A stretch of DNA of 64,000 nucleotides from Variibacter sp. (GTDB lineage Bacteria > Pseudomonadota > Alphaproteobacteria > Rhizobiales > Xanthobacteraceae): assembly GCA_019689555.1 (NCBI GenBank), contig JADGHE010000004.1, forward strand, positions 1 to 64,000, written 5' to 3'. How positions within the stretch are numbered: position 1 is the stretch's first letter; every line of letters begins with the position of its first letter. Under the pieces are notes generated by a model. That model was given only the letters and a program-made list of their open reading frames with translations, was not told the origin of the DNA and did no database searches. The position numbers and the translations under genes are program-made. Below are positions 25,355-34,760 of the stretch, in pieces.

Positions 25355-26860
25355 TCACCCCGCGCGCCTCGTGCGGAAGGCTGCGCCCACGAGCGGGCTC
25401 ACGCCTCGCGCGGCGAGCGCCCGGCGGATGGCGTCGAGATCGGGGCCCGCGCCTGCGAGCTTCTGGCCCGCCAGGAGATCGGGGAGGGCGGTGAGCACGC
25501 TGTCCGGCGCGATGGCGCCGACCACGTCGTGCAGCTCCCCGAGGGCGAAGCGATAGCCCCCGACGGTCACGACCCCGGCGGGCGGGCCGCTCAGCGTCAG
25601 CGCGCCGGTCGCCGCGTCGATGCGGCAGGGAAAGCCGGTGTCGGTGGAAAGCGCCGCCGGCGCGTCCGCTTCGCCCGCCCCGCAGCGCTGCGGCGTCATC
25701 GGTCCGCCGAAGGCGAGCGTTCCCGCGGCCGTGCGCGCGAGCGTGCCCACGACGATCCCATCGGCGGCGCCCGCAGGCGCAACGATGGGCCCTGCCTTCA
25801 AGACGGCGGGCCGCCCGTCCGGCGGCCTGCGGAGCGCAACCAGTCCGGCTTCGCCGAAGGCGAGCACGTCGATGAGTGCGGAGCGACCCCGCCAAAGCGG
25901 GCTCGCCGGCTGCCGCTCCGGCGAGCGCCAGAGGCCGATGATCGCGGCCGTGTGGGTGCCGCCGATCACGCCCGCCTCGGCGAGCGGCGCGGCGAGCGGC
26001 CCGGGCAGCACCGCGGCGTCCGCCCGCGCCTCGGCGAGCAGCGCCGCGAAGGTCTCCACCTCCAAGGGCTGATGCAGCGCCAGCCGCCCGCCGGTCAGCA
26101 GCCACGGCATCAGCGTCGTCGCCAGCACCGCGAACGAGGAGGGGAGCATCGTGCCGACGAGAGAGGCGCGCCGCTTCAGCCCGGCCTCGAGCACGACCGC
26201 CGTTCCGCCGACCATCAGCGCCGCATGGCTGCGCGGGCAGGGCACATGCCCCTCGGGCCCCGTCTCGAAGGTGATGACGGCCGGCGCCGCCGCGTTGTGC
26301 GCGCACTCGAGCGCGGCTGGCTCGGCCGGGGCGTTCCCGAACGGATCGCCGAGCGGCACGAGGCCGTCCGCCACGGTCTCGCCGAACCCGCAGACGTGGC
26401 GGATGCTGAAGGTTTTGGCCGCGATGCCGAGCGCCACCCCCTCGGCGTCCGGCACCGCATGCGGGGCCGCCGCGATCAGGGCCCGCGCCTCGACGGCGGC
26501 GAGCGCCGCGGCGGCCTCGGCGTGCCGCCAGAGCAGCGGGATCGGCGCGGCGACGAGGCCCGCGCGCAGAATGCCGAGCAGGCCGACGACGCTCTCGATC
26601 GTGTTCGCCGCCTGCACCGCCACGACCGCGCCGCGCGCAAGCCCGAGACCCCGCAGGCGCGCCGCGACCCGGCTCACGGCCCGCTCCGCCTTGCGATAGG
26701 TGAGCAGCCGAGAGGCGCCGACGGGAAGCCGGACGAGATCGAGCAGCGCGACCGCCTCGGGCGTGCGGCGGGCGTTGCGGCTCAACAGATCGTCGAGCGT
26801 CGGCCACTCCTGCACGGCCTCGGGGCCGCGTGAGGCGGACGGGTCGGCCGGTGCGGTCAC
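25355..26860 (-). CDS. Degenerate ANL-family adenylate-forming protein
   Basis: A 501-residue relative of acyl-CoA synthetases starting at GTG 26860, seven bases after the upstream gene. The fold is recognisable from LTYRKAERAVSRVAARL and VTVGGYRFALGELHDV (the hinge). Key motifs are weak: the phosphate-binding loop reads FETGPEGHVPC instead of a TSGTTGxPKG pattern, TDTGFPCRID replaces TGD, and the C-terminal lysine motif is missing. Either it binds an acyl-adenylate without full catalysis or it is a divergent ligase. Co-transcription with a peptide-binding protein is likely. Substrate unknown. Confidence 0.65.
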   Translation of the reverse strand: MTAPADPSASRGPEAVQEWPTLDDLLSRNARRTPEAVALLDLVRLPVGASRLLTYRKAERAVSRVAARLRGLGLARGAVVAVQAANTIESVVGLLGILRAGLVAAPIPLLWRHAEAAAALAAVEARALIAAAPHAVPDAEGVALGIAAKTFSIRHVCGFGETVADGLVPLGDPFGNAPAEPAALECAHNAAAPAVITFETGPEGHVPCPRSHAALMVGGTAVVLEAGLKRRASLVGTMLPSSFAVLATTLMPWLLTGGRLALHQPLEVETFAALLAEARADAAVLPGPLAAPLAEAGVIGGTHTAAIIGLWRSPERQPASPLWRGRSALIDVLAFGEAGLVALRRPPDGRPAVLKAGPIVAPAGAADGIVVGTLARTAAGTLAFGGPMTPQRCGAGEADAPAALSTDTGFPCRIDAATGALTLSGPPAGVVTVGGYRFALGELHDVVGAIAPDSVLTALPDLLAGQKLAGAGPDLDAIRRALAARGVSPLVGAAFRTRRAG

Positions 26861-26867
26861 GGCGTCC

Positions 26868-28706
26868 TCATTGCGGCTGCGGCTCCCGCCACCAGGTCTC
26901 CGGCAGATAGCCGTGCAGGGAGGTCGCCTGCGGGCGCCGGATGTGCGACCAGCGCGCGACCCACTGCGTCGGCGCGTAGAAGAGCGGCACGACGTAGAAG
27001 CCGGAGAGCAGCACGCGGTCGAGCGCACGCGTCGCCGCAACGAAGCTCGGCCGATCGCGCGCCGCCAGCATGGCCTCGATCATCGCGTCGACGGCCGCAC
27101 TTTTCAGGCCCATGTAGTTGCGCGTGCCCGGCGTGTCGGCCGCCGCCGCCCCCCAATAGAAGCTCTGCTCGTTGCCGGGCGACAGCGAGACGCCCCATTC
27201 GTACTGCAGCATGTCGAAATCGTAGGTCTGCCTGCGGCGATCGTACTGCACGGCGTCGACGAGGCGCACGCGGGCCGTGATGCCGGCGCGCTTCAAGTCG
27301 CGCTGAAAGACGAGGGCTAGACGCTCTTGATCTTTCGTCGTCACCAGGATTTCGAAGGCAAACGGACGGCCGGTGCGGTCGCGCAGCTCCGTGCCCTCGA
27401 TCTCCCAGCCGGCCTGGGCGAGAAGCGCGAGGGCGCGCCGCAGGCCCTTGCGGTCCCGTCCCGATCCGTCGGAGGCCGGGGGCGACCAAGCGCCCGCGAG
27501 AATGTCGGGGCGCACGGCGCCGGGAAACGGCGCGAGCAGCGCGCGCTCGGTCGCATCCGCCGCGCGGCCGTGCGACGACAGTTCGGAGCCCGCGAAGTAG
27601 CTGTCGATCCGCCGGTAATGGCCGAAGAAGAAGTTGCGGTTGACCCAGTCGAAGTCGAACAGCATCGCGATCGCCTCGCGCACGCGCACATCCGCGAACA
27701 GCGTCCGCCGCGTGTTGAACACGAAGCCCGACATCCCCTGCGGAACGCCGGTCGCGAACGTCTCCTTGACGATGCGGCCGTCGCGCACGGCGGGAATGTC
27801 ATAGCCCGTCTCCCAGCGGGCGGCGTCGCTTTCCGCGCGCACGTCGCACAGGCCCTTCTTGAAGGCTTCGAACTGGGCGTTGGCGTCGCGATAGAAGTCG
27901 AACCGGATCTCGTCAAAGTTCCACAAGCCGCGATTGACGGCGAGATCGCGGCCCCAGTAGTGCGGGTTGCGCTTGAGCGTGACCCGCTCGCCGGGCGCGA
28001 CTTCGGCGACGACGTAGGGGCCGCTCCCCAGCGGCGCGACGAACGAGGTCCTCTCGAAGGCCTCGGGATCGGTCGCGTGTTTCGCGAGCACCGGCATCAG
28101 GCCGAGGATGAGCGGCAGTTCGCGGTCCGCCGCCCCGCCGAAGTCGAACCGCACCGAGCGCGGCCCCACGATCTCGGCCCGGGCCACCTTGGAATAGTAG
28201 GCGCGGTGATTCGGCCGCCCCTTCTCGCGCAGGAGCGCCCAGGAAAAGACGACGTCTTCCGGCGTGACCGGGGTGCCGTCGGAGAATCGGGCAGCGGGGT
28301 CGAGCGTAAAGGTCACGTAGCTGCGCGCCGAATCGGTCTCGACGCTGCGGGCGAGCAGGCCGTAGAGCGTGAACGGCTCGTCGTAGCCGCGCACGAGCAG
28401 GCTCTCGACCACGTAGCCCCTGACTTCCTGCAGGGGCAGGCCGTTGACGATGAAGGGATTGAGGCTGTCGAACGTGCCGAGCATCGCGAGCGTGAGCCGG
28501 CCGCCTTTCGGCGCAGCCGGATTGACGTAGGGGAAGTGATCGAACCCCTCGGGCAGCGCCGGCTCGCCGTGCATGGCGATGGCGTGGCGCGCCGTGGCGT
28601 GCGCGCACGCGGGATACGCGAGCGCGCCGGCGAGTGCCGCGACGATCAGCCTCCTGCGTGCGATCGCGCGGCCCGTTCCGCCGACGCTCGAGTGCAGCGA
28701 TCGCAT
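26868..28706 (-). CDS. ABC transporter substrate-binding protein, YejA/family 5 type
   Basis: A 612-residue periplasmic solute-binding protein of the SBP_bac_5 class. A signal peptide with a run of arginines (ARRRLIVAALAGALA) ends near residue 38. The mature part opens HAIAMHGEPALPEGFDHFPY and has the family landmark FSDGTPVTPEDVVFSW. The YejA branch binds oligopeptides, including microcin C. No permease or ATPase gene is nearby, so partners must be encoded elsewhere. The following gene starts seven bases after its stop. Confidence 0.88.
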   Translation of the reverse strand: MRSLHSSVGGTGRAIARRRLIVAALAGALAYPACAHATARHAIAMHGEPALPEGFDHFPYVNPAAPKGGRLTLAMLGTFDSLNPFIVNGLPLQEVRGYVVESLLVRGYDEPFTLYGLLARSVETDSARSYVTFTLDPAARFSDGTPVTPEDVVFSWALLREKGRPNHRAYYSKVARAEIVGPRSVRFDFGGAADRELPLILGLMPVLAKHATDPEAFERTSFVAPLGSGPYVVAEVAPGERVTLKRNPHYWGRDLAVNRGLWNFDEIRFDFYRDANAQFEAFKKGLCDVRAESDAARWETGYDIPAVRDGRIVKETFATGVPQGMSGFVFNTRRTLFADVRVREAIAMLFDFDWVNRNFFFGHYRRIDSYFAGSELSSHGRAADATERALLAPFPGAVRPDILAGAWSPPASDGSGRDRKGLRRALALLAQAGWEIEGTELRDRTGRPFAFEILVTTKDQERLALVFQRDLKRAGITARVRLVDAVQYDRRRQTYDFDMLQYEWGVSLSPGNEQSFYWGAAAADTPGTRNYMGLKSAAVDAMIEAMLAARDRPSFVAATRALDRVLLSGFYVVPLFYAPTQWVARWSHIRRPQATSLHGYLPETWWREPQPQ

Positions 28707-28933
28707 CGTCGAACCGCATCGATTCGTGGCGCCGCGGCGAATCTAGCACAGGCGCCGAATCGACGCCTGCGACGCCGCAATTCCGCGCTTGAAACCGGTG
28801 AACGGCGCGCTCCGCGGCAATGAGGGTTTACGGCGTCACGCTGTTGCCGTATTTGACGCGGAGACAGCCCGCGAACGGGGGGTGCGTTCGCGCGCGCCGT
28901 TGCGCGTACGCCGGCTTGAGAGGAATGGAATTC

Positions 28934-29749
28934 ATGCGTTTTGTGACCGTAAGCGTGCCGGCTCGGTCGGCGCGAAGGGCGCCTGGATTAGCCGCGGTGG
29001 CGGGCGCGCTGGCGCTGCTCGCCGTCGAACCCTCTGTGGCGCAGCAGGCGACGCCACCGCAGAAGCAAGCGCAGGCGCAGTCGCAGCCCCGCCAGAATCA
29101 GCAGCGGGCCCAGCCGCAACAGCGGCCCGCGCAACAGTCGCAGCCTTCGCAGGCTCCGGCCGGCGCCCCGGCGACCCCTCCCGTGGCCGCGACGCCGCCG
29201 CTCATCTACTCGCCGTGGACCAAGGTTTGCGGCAAGGAGGGGCCGCCGAACAGCCCCAACGAGCAGAAGCAGGTGTGCTTCACCATCAAGGAGGCCCGGC
29301 TCGACACGGGGCAGTTCGTCGCCTCGGCCGGCCTCATCGAGCTCGACGGCGAGCCGAAGAAGATCCTGCGCGTCACGCTTCCGCTCGGCCTGCTGCTGCG
29401 GCACGGCACGCGCATGATCGTCGACTCCAACCAGCCGATGATGGGCGTGTACAATTTCTGCCTCCCCAACGGCTGCTGGGCCGACTTCGAGGTGAACCAG
29501 GACTTCGTCGGCACGCTGAAGAAGGGGCAGAACCTCGTTCTGCAGGCCTTCAACCTCAACGGCCAGGTCGCGAGCTTCACATTCCCGCTCACCGACTTCG
29601 CCAAGGCGAACGAAGGTCCGCCGACCGATCCGAAGGTGCTCGAGGAGCAGCAGAAGAAGCTCCAGGAGGAGCTGCAGAAGCGGGCCGAGGAGGCGCGCAA
29701 GAAGCTCGAGCAGCAACAGCAGCAGGGCCAGCCGCCGAAAGCGCAGTGA
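28934..29749 (+). CDS. Invasion-associated locus B (IalB) family protein
   Basis: A 271-residue secreted protein. After a signal peptide (cleavage near VAQQ) comes a Gln/Pro/Ala-rich linker of about 60 residues. The IalB domain includes WTKVCGKEG, QVCFTIKEARLDTG and FCLPNGCWADFEV with paired cysteines. A charged Gln/Glu/Lys coiled-coil tail rich in EEQQKKLQEEL ends it. IalB was named for erythrocyte invasion by Bartonella, but the family is general in Hyphomicrobiales and probably concerns the envelope. Start MRFVTV was chosen for its spacing from AGAGGA; ATG at 28925 is possible. Confidence 0.85.
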   Translation: MRFVTVSVPARSARRAPGLAAVAGALALLAVEPSVAQQATPPQKQAQAQSQPRQNQQRAQPQQRPAQQSQPSQAPAGAPATPPVAATPPLIYSPWTKVCGKEGPPNSPNEQKQVCFTIKEARLDTGQFVASAGLIELDGEPKKILRVTLPLGLLLRHGTRMIVDSNQPMMGVYNFCLPNGCWADFEVNQDFVGTLKKGQNLVLQAFNLNGQVASFTFPLTDFAKANEGPPTDPKVLEEQQKKLQEELQKRAEEARKKLEQQQQQGQPPKAQ

Positions 29750-29773
29750 GCGGCCCTGATTTTTGAGAATACG

Positions 29774-29800
29774 AGAGGCGCGTCATCGGCGCGCCTCTTT
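29774..29800. terminator. Hairpin terminator between convergent ialB-like and hspQ genes
   Basis: AGAGGCGCG (29774-29782) pairs perfectly with CGCGCCTCT (29790-29798) across seven bases, and TT follows on the plus strand. It stands between convergent genes and may serve both. Confidence 0.65.
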
Positions 29801-29840
29801 GCGGCTGCGCCGGCTCTGTCGCCGCGCCGGATTCTCCCGA

Positions 29841-30173
29841 TCAGTTCAACGGGCAGCGGCGCAGGCGGTAGCGGCCCGTGGCGTCGCGCTCGAAGGCCTG
29901 CGCCACCTGCGGATGGCGCAACGGCTCGCCCGACGTGTCGGGCAGAAGGTTCTGCTCGGAGACATAGGCCACGTATTCCGTCTCCGCGTTCTCGGCGAAC
30001 AGGTGATAGAATGGCTGATCCTTGTGCGGCCTGACCTCGGGCGGGATCGCCAGCCACCATTCCTCGGTGTTCGAGAATGTCGGATCGACATCGAAGATGA
30101 TGCCGCGGAACGGAAACACGCGGTGTCGCACCACATCCCCGATATTGTACTTGGCGATCCGTGTCTTGCTCAT
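29841..30173 (-). CDS. hspQ: Heat shock protein HspQ (hemimethylated-DNA-binding YccV type)
   Basis: A 110-residue protein starting MSKTRIAKYNIGDVVRHRVF, with GIIFDVDPTF and QPFYHLFAEN, signatures of the HspQ/YccV family. In enterobacteria HspQ binds hemimethylated DNA and adapts substrates to the Lon protease. The longer in-frame start three codons upstream is less likely. It is divergent from the AEC transporter gene, separated by a 200-base gap in which I see no clear promoter. Confidence 0.88.
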   Translation of the reverse strand: MSKTRIAKYNIGDVVRHRVFPFRGIIFDVDPTFSNTEEWWLAIPPEVRPHKDQPFYHLFAENAETEYVAYVSEQNLLPDTSGEPLRHPQVAQAFERDATGRYRLRRCPLN

Positions 30174-30372
30174 GGCTCGCAAGGGTGGCGGCGTTTGAGC
30201 CGAAGGGCAGTCCGCTTCTCGGGAGCGCGCAAGGGCCGCCCCGGGGCGACCGGCGCCGAGGCCGCATCGCGAGCCCGCTCGGCGCCGCGACCGCGTGCGC
30301 GATTGTTGACGCTGCCTTCCGCGGCGACTCGCCGGGGCTCGCCCAAGCCGCAGACCCCCTCAGCGTGACCTG

Positions 30373-31335
30373 ATGCTCGACGTCATCAATCTGGCGCTGC
30401 CCTTCTTCGGACTGATATTTCTTGGCTACGTCTGCGGAAAACTCAAGCCGATTCCCGACGCCGGCCTCGCATGGATGAACTTCTTTCTCATCTATGTGGC
30501 GCTGCCGGCGCTGTTCTATCGCATACTGGCGAAGACGCCCTTCGAACAGCTCGCGAATATTCCCTTCATCGTCGCGACGACGCTCGCGACCTTCTGCGCC
30601 TTCACCCTGGCGTTCGCGGCGGCCTTGATCGTTCGCCACGGCAAGGTCCGGCCGTCGGTGATCGCCGCGCTCGCCGGAAGCTACGGAAACATCGGCTATA
30701 TGGGGCCGGGGCTCGCGCTCACCACGCTCGGCGCGGAGGCGGCGGTGCCCGTCGCGCTCATCTTCTGCTTCGACAACATTCTCCTGTTCTCCCTGGCCCC
30801 GCTGCTGCTCGCGCTGTCGGACTCCCGTCGCAAGAGCCTCGGCGCCGCGGCGCTCGACGTTGCGGGAAGCATCGCGAGCAATCCGCTCATCATCGCCACC
30901 GCCGCGGGCGTCGCTGCGGCGGCGCTGCGGTTCGAGCCGCCGGTCGCGCTCGATCGTCTGCTGCTCTTTCTGCAGAACGCGGCTGCGCCCTGCGCCCTGT
31001 TCGCGCTCGGCGTCACCGTCGCCCAGCGCGTTTTCGAGAGGACGACGTGGGACGTGCCGCTCGTCGTCCTTGTCAAACTGGTCGTTCATCCCGCCGCGGC
31101 GCTCCTGCTGCTTTCGGCGCTCGGGCCTCAGCCCCAGGCGTGGCTGGGAACGGCCGTTCTGATGGCGGCGCTGCCGCCTGCGCTCAACGTGTTCATCATC
31201 GCGCGCCAGTACGACGAGGGCGTTGCCCAGGCCTCGAGCGCGGTCCTGCTCGGCACGGTGCTCTCGGTCGTTACGCTGACGACCGTCATGTGGCTGGTGA
31301 AGAGGCAGCAATTGCCGCATGCTCTGTTCGATTGA
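30373..31335 (+). CDS. AEC family transporter
   Basis: A 320-residue inner-membrane permease of the auxin efflux carrier (AEC) family with about ten hydrophobic helices. The order GYVCGKLKPIPDAG, then SYGNIGYMGPGLAL in the middle and AALPPALNVFIIARQY near the end is characteristic. Bacterial members such as MdcF move malonate or other organic acids. The CoA-transferase gene follows 26 bases later, so substrate and enzyme may be linked, though the acid transported is not identifiable from sequence. Confidence 0.88.
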   Translation: MLDVINLALPFFGLIFLGYVCGKLKPIPDAGLAWMNFFLIYVALPALFYRILAKTPFEQLANIPFIVATTLATFCAFTLAFAAALIVRHGKVRPSVIAALAGSYGNIGYMGPGLALTTLGAEAAVPVALIFCFDNILLFSLAPLLLALSDSRRKSLGAAALDVAGSIASNPLIIATAAGVAAAALRFEPPVALDRLLLFLQNAAAPCALFALGVTVAQRVFERTTWDVPLVVLVKLVVHPAAALLLLSALGPQPQAWLGTAVLMAALPPALNVFIIARQYDEGVAQASSAVLLGTVLSVVTLTTVMWLVKRQQLPHALFD

Positions 31336-31361
31336 GGGCCTCGAAGGGTAGCGGCCGCGCC

Positions 31362-32510
31362 ATGACCCAACCGCTCGCCGGCGTCACCGTGCTGGACTTC
31401 ACGACCCTGCTGCCCGGGCCGCTCGCGACGCTGATGCTGGCGGAAGCGGGCGCCGAGGTGATCAAGATCGAGCGCCCGGGCGGGGAGGAAATGCGCGCCG
31501 CACGCCCGCAGCGGGACGGCGTCTCCGCCGCCTTCGCGATGCTCAACGCCGGCAAGCGCAGCGTGGAGATCGACCTCAAGCGCGCGGCGGAGCGCGAGCG
31601 CCTCGCGCCGCTGATCGCCCGCGCCGACGTGCTGGTCGAGCAGTTCCGCCCCGGCGTCATGGACCGTCTCGGCCTCGGCTACGAGGCGGTGCGGGCGAAG
31701 AACCCGCGCATCGTGTACTGCTCCATCAGCGGCTACGGGCAGACCGGCCCGCGCGCCGGCGAGGCCGGCCACGACCTCAACTATATCGGCGCAACGGGCC
31801 TGCTCGCGCTCAATCCGGGGCCTGCGGAGGCGCCGACGGTGCCGCCCGCGCTCGTCGCCGACATCGCCGGGGGCTCGATGCCGGCGGTGATCAACATCCT
31901 GCTCGCGCTGCGCCGGCGCGATGCGACCGGCGTCGGCTGCCGTCTCGACATCGCGATGACGGACGCCATGTTCACCTTCGCCTGGCATGCGCTCGCCGCC
32001 GCGGGGGCGCACGGGCGCCTGCCGGCCGCCGGGGAGGCCCCTTTGTGCGGCGGCTCGCCCCGCTACCAGCTCTATCCGACGGAGGACGGACGACTCGTCG
32101 CCTGCGCCGCCCTGGAGCAGAAGTTCTGGCTGACTTTTTGCGCCGCGATCGGCCTTCCCCCGGCGCTCGCGGACGACGCCGCCGATCCCGCCGCCACGAA
32201 GCGGGAGGTGGCCCGCATCATCCGCGGGCGGCCGGCCGCGCATTGGCGGCCGATCCTCGCGGCCGCGGACTGCTGCACGACCATCGTCGCCTCGCTGGAA
32301 GAGGCCCTGGCGGACCCTCACTTCGTGGCGCGCGGGCTGTTCGCCCACCGGATCGCGCCTGCGGCGGACAAAGCCGCGTCACCCGCTCTGCCCCTCCCGC
32401 TTGCGCCTCTCTTCCGCGAGCCTCCCGGCCCTCCGAAGCGGGTGGCGACGCTCGGCGCCGACAATGATGCCCTTCTCGCGGGGCCGCCTACAGAGCCATC
32501 CCGCGCATGA
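31362..32510 (+). CDS. CaiB/BaiF CoA-transferase family protein, AMACR-like
   Basis: A 382-residue class III CoA-transferase fold protein. The N-terminal Rossmann domain begins LAGVTVLDFTTLLPGPLAT. His137-Asp138 in AGHDLNYIGATG correspond to the catalytic region of alpha-methylacyl-CoA racemases rather than formyl-CoA transferases. The enzyme would therefore invert or transfer a 2-methylacyl-CoA group. Start at the ATG at 31362; the open frame further upstream lies in the transporter gene. Its 3' end overlaps the convergent hydroxylase gene by 23 bases. Confidence 0.85.
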   Translation: MTQPLAGVTVLDFTTLLPGPLATLMLAEAGAEVIKIERPGGEEMRAARPQRDGVSAAFAMLNAGKRSVEIDLKRAAERERLAPLIARADVLVEQFRPGVMDRLGLGYEAVRAKNPRIVYCSISGYGQTGPRAGEAGHDLNYIGATGLLALNPGPAEAPTVPPALVADIAGGSMPAVINILLALRRRDATGVGCRLDIAMTDAMFTFAWHALAAAGAHGRLPAAGEAPLCGGSPRYQLYPTEDGRLVACAALEQKFWLTFCAAIGLPPALADDAADPAATKREVARIIRGRPAAHWRPILAAADCCTTIVASLEEALADPHFVARGLFAHRIAPAADKAASPALPLPLAPLFREPPGPPKRVATLGADNDALLAGPPTEPSRA

Positions 32511-33723
32511 GCCTCGGGGTTTCGCCCCGGGGCCCGAGCCCCTCGCGCATGAGCGCGCGGCGCAGGGGGCCGACGCTGTCGAGCAGCGCGACGCCGAAGC
32601 CGCGCAGCGCCTGCACGGGCGCAAGATCGGTGAGCAGGCTGCGGTTCAAGAGGTCGACCGCGAGGGCGCGGCTTGCCGTATCGGCGCGCCGCGCCGCGTC
32701 GAAACGGTCGAGCAGGGCCGGCGCGCCCGGGTCGGCGCCGGCGCGCACTGCCTCGGCCGCAAGCTCCGCGACGGCGACGGCGTCGCGCAGCCCGAGATTG
32801 AACCCCTGCGCGCCGATCGGCGGGATGACGTGGGCCGCTTCCCCGATGAGCGCGATGCGGTTGGCGGCAAAGGGCTGCGCGGTCATGCCGACGAGCGGAA
32901 ACAGGCCGCGACCCGGCTCGACCGCGACCTTGCCCAGAATGGAATGGGAGCGCCGCTCGATCGCGAGCGAAAGCGCCGCGTCGTCGAGCGCCGCCAGACG
33001 CTCCGCGTCCTCCGGCTCCGTGACCCAGACGAGGCTCGAGCGTTCGCCGGCGAGGGGAACGAGCGTGAAGGGACCCGCCGGCGTATGAAATTCCGTTGAA
33101 ATATTTTGATGTTGCCGACGATGTTTAAGATTGCAGGTGAGGGCGGATTGCGGATAGCGCCATTCCCGTGTGGCGATCCCCGCCGCCTGCCGGCACAGCG
33201 AGTTGCGCCCGTCCGCCCCGACGACGAGCCGCGCCTCGACGCGCCCGCCGCCGGCGAGCGCGACGCTGGCGCGCCGTTCCCCGGCGGACACGGCGACGGC
33301 GGGCGTCGTGACGATGCGCAGAGCCGGCAGCTCGGCCGCGCGGGCCGCCAGCCCCGCGATGAGATGGCGGTTCTCGACATTGTAGCCGAAGCATTCGAGC
33401 CCGATCTCGTTCGCCTCGAAGACGACTTCGGGGGCGCGCAGCAGGCGGCCGGTGTCGTCGACGAGGCGGATGGCCCGCAGCGGCGCGGCCTGCGCGCGGC
33501 AGCGCTCCCAGACCCCGAGCGTTTCGAGCGCCGCGACCGAGCCGCCCAGCAAGGCCGTCGTCCGGTTGTCCGGGCGGTAGGGCGGGGCGACGAGGAGGGT
33601 GTCGATATGGGCGCTCGCGAGCGCGACCGCGGCGGTGAGGCCGGCGAGCCCTCCGCCGACCACGGCAATGTCGCAGATCAAGGCGCCGGCGGGTTCCGTG
33701 TGCATGTTCTCGAAAATTCCCAT
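32488..33723 (-). CDS. UbiH/UbiF/Coq6-type FAD-dependent hydroxylase
   Basis: A 411-residue flavin monooxygenase. FAD motifs are VVGGGLAGLTAA (22-33), VGADGRNSLCR and GEAAHVIPPIGAQGFNLGLR. NRTTALLGGS is typical of ubiquinone-ring hydroxylases. It probably adds a hydroxyl group to the quinone ring at the membrane surface, but which ring position cannot be told. A short AT-rich stretch at about 33090-33130 codes for NLKHRRQHQNISTEF, which fits the family despite unusual base composition. The gene converges on and overlaps the CoA-transferase. Confidence 0.85.
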   Translation of the reverse strand: MGIFENMHTEPAGALICDIAVVGGGLAGLTAAVALASAHIDTLLVAPPYRPDNRTTALLGGSVAALETLGVWERCRAQAAPLRAIRLVDDTGRLLRAPEVVFEANEIGLECFGYNVENRHLIAGLAARAAELPALRIVTTPAVAVSAGERRASVALAGGGRVEARLVVGADGRNSLCRQAAGIATREWRYPQSALTCNLKHRRQHQNISTEFHTPAGPFTLVPLAGERSSLVWVTEPEDAERLAALDDAALSLAIERRSHSILGKVAVEPGRGLFPLVGMTAQPFAANRIALIGEAAHVIPPIGAQGFNLGLRDAVAVAELAAEAVRAGADPGAPALLDRFDAARRADTASRALAVDLLNRSLLTDLAPVQALRGFGVALLDSVGPLRRALMREGLGPRGETPRLMRGMAL

Positions 33724-33836
33724 AGCCTTGCGGGGCCGGCGGGACGCTGAAGCGGCCGAACTTTGCGGCCTCTTCGGGGTTTCCGGCGGCCGCCGCGTCC
33801 GCTATGCCGGACCGAAGGTGAACGCGCGAGCCGACG

Positions 33837-34760
33837 ATGCGCCAGACCGACGCCCCTGTTTACGGGCGCAGCATAGCGCCGAGCGGGCCTGTCGTGCGAG
33901 CTTTGGCCCGCCCGCGCGCTCTCGTGATCGCCTGCGTCGGCGCGCTCTCGCTCGCCGCCTGGCTCTATACCGGCCTCATGGTTGCGTCCGCCGTCGGCGC
34001 CGGCGAGGCGGCGGCGCTGGGTCCTGGCATGGGCGTCTTTTCGCGGTTCGTCGACCCGGGAAGCGCCGCCGCGGCCTGGATCAGCGCGATCTGCGCGACC
34101 CCGCTCGGCGAGTCCGCGTCCGCCGCATCGCCGGGGTCGGCGTTCGCGCTCGTTCTCGCCATGTGGGGGGCGATGACGCTTGCGATGATGCTGCCGACCG
34201 CGGGACCGATGCTCGCAACCTATGCCGAGCTTGCCGAGTCGGCCGCGCGGCGGAACGAGGTGACGCCGTCGCCGCTGATCCTCGCAGCCGGATACGGTGC
34301 CGTCTGGCTCGGCTTCGCGCTCGCCGCCGCGCTCGTCTCCGCCGGCCTGCGGGCAGGCGGGCTCGTCTCGGCGCATGCGGCGCCCGCGGGCCCGTGGCTT
34401 GCGGGGCTCATTTTCCTCAATGCCGGTCTCTACCAGTTCTCGGCGCTCAAGCACGCCTGCCTGCGCGCCTGCCAGCGGCCGGCCCCGTTCTTCTTCGCCA
34501 ATTGGACGACGCGCGCGGCCCGCCTCTTCAGGCTCGGCCTTCGCCAGGGGCTGCTGTGCCTCGGCTGCTGCTGGGCGGCGATGCTGATCATGGTCGCGGT
34601 CGGGACCATGAACGTCATCTGGATGGCCGGCCTCGGCATGGTGATGGCGATCGAAAAGGTGCTGAGCACGGGGCGCTTCAGCCGGGTCGTCGGCGCGGTC
34701 TTTCTCGTCATCGGCGCCGGCCTGATGGTCTCGGTCGCCGCGGCCAGGCTCGGCGGGTGA
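33837..34760 (+). CDS. DUF2182 predicted metal-binding integral membrane protein
   Basis: A 307-residue inner-membrane protein of the DUF2182 family with about seven hydrophobic segments. Family marks are MWGAMTLAMMLPTAGPM, YQFSALKHACLRACQRP with a CLRAC cysteine pair, and CLGCCWAAM. The cysteines and methionines suggest metal binding, but no substrate is known. It precedes pcs on the same strand by about 160 bases that contain no gene. Confidence 0.85.
   Translation: MRQTDAPVYGRSIAPSGPVVRALARPRALVIACVGALSLAAWLYTGLMVASAVGAGEAAALGPGMGVFSRFVDPGSAAAAWISAICATPLGESASAASPGSAFALVLAMWGAMTLAMMLPTAGPMLATYAELAESAARRNEVTPSPLILAAGYGAVWLGFALAAALVSAGLRAGGLVSAHAAPAGPWLAGLIFLNAGLYQFSALKHACLRACQRPAPFFFANWTTRAARLFRLGLRQGLLCLGCCWAAMLIMVAVGTMNVIWMAGLGMVMAIEKVLSTGRFSRVVGAVFLVIGAGLMVSVAAARLGG

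Noticed and set aside
30300-30330. TTGACG near 30306 as a -35 for the AEC gene
   Set aside because: No acceptable -10 hexamer follows at 16-18 bases.
33090-33130. AT-rich patch inside the UbiH-type gene as a possible insertion
   Set aside because: The reading frame is intact and the encoded NLKHRRQHQNISTEF fits the family alignment, so it is only a local composition change.
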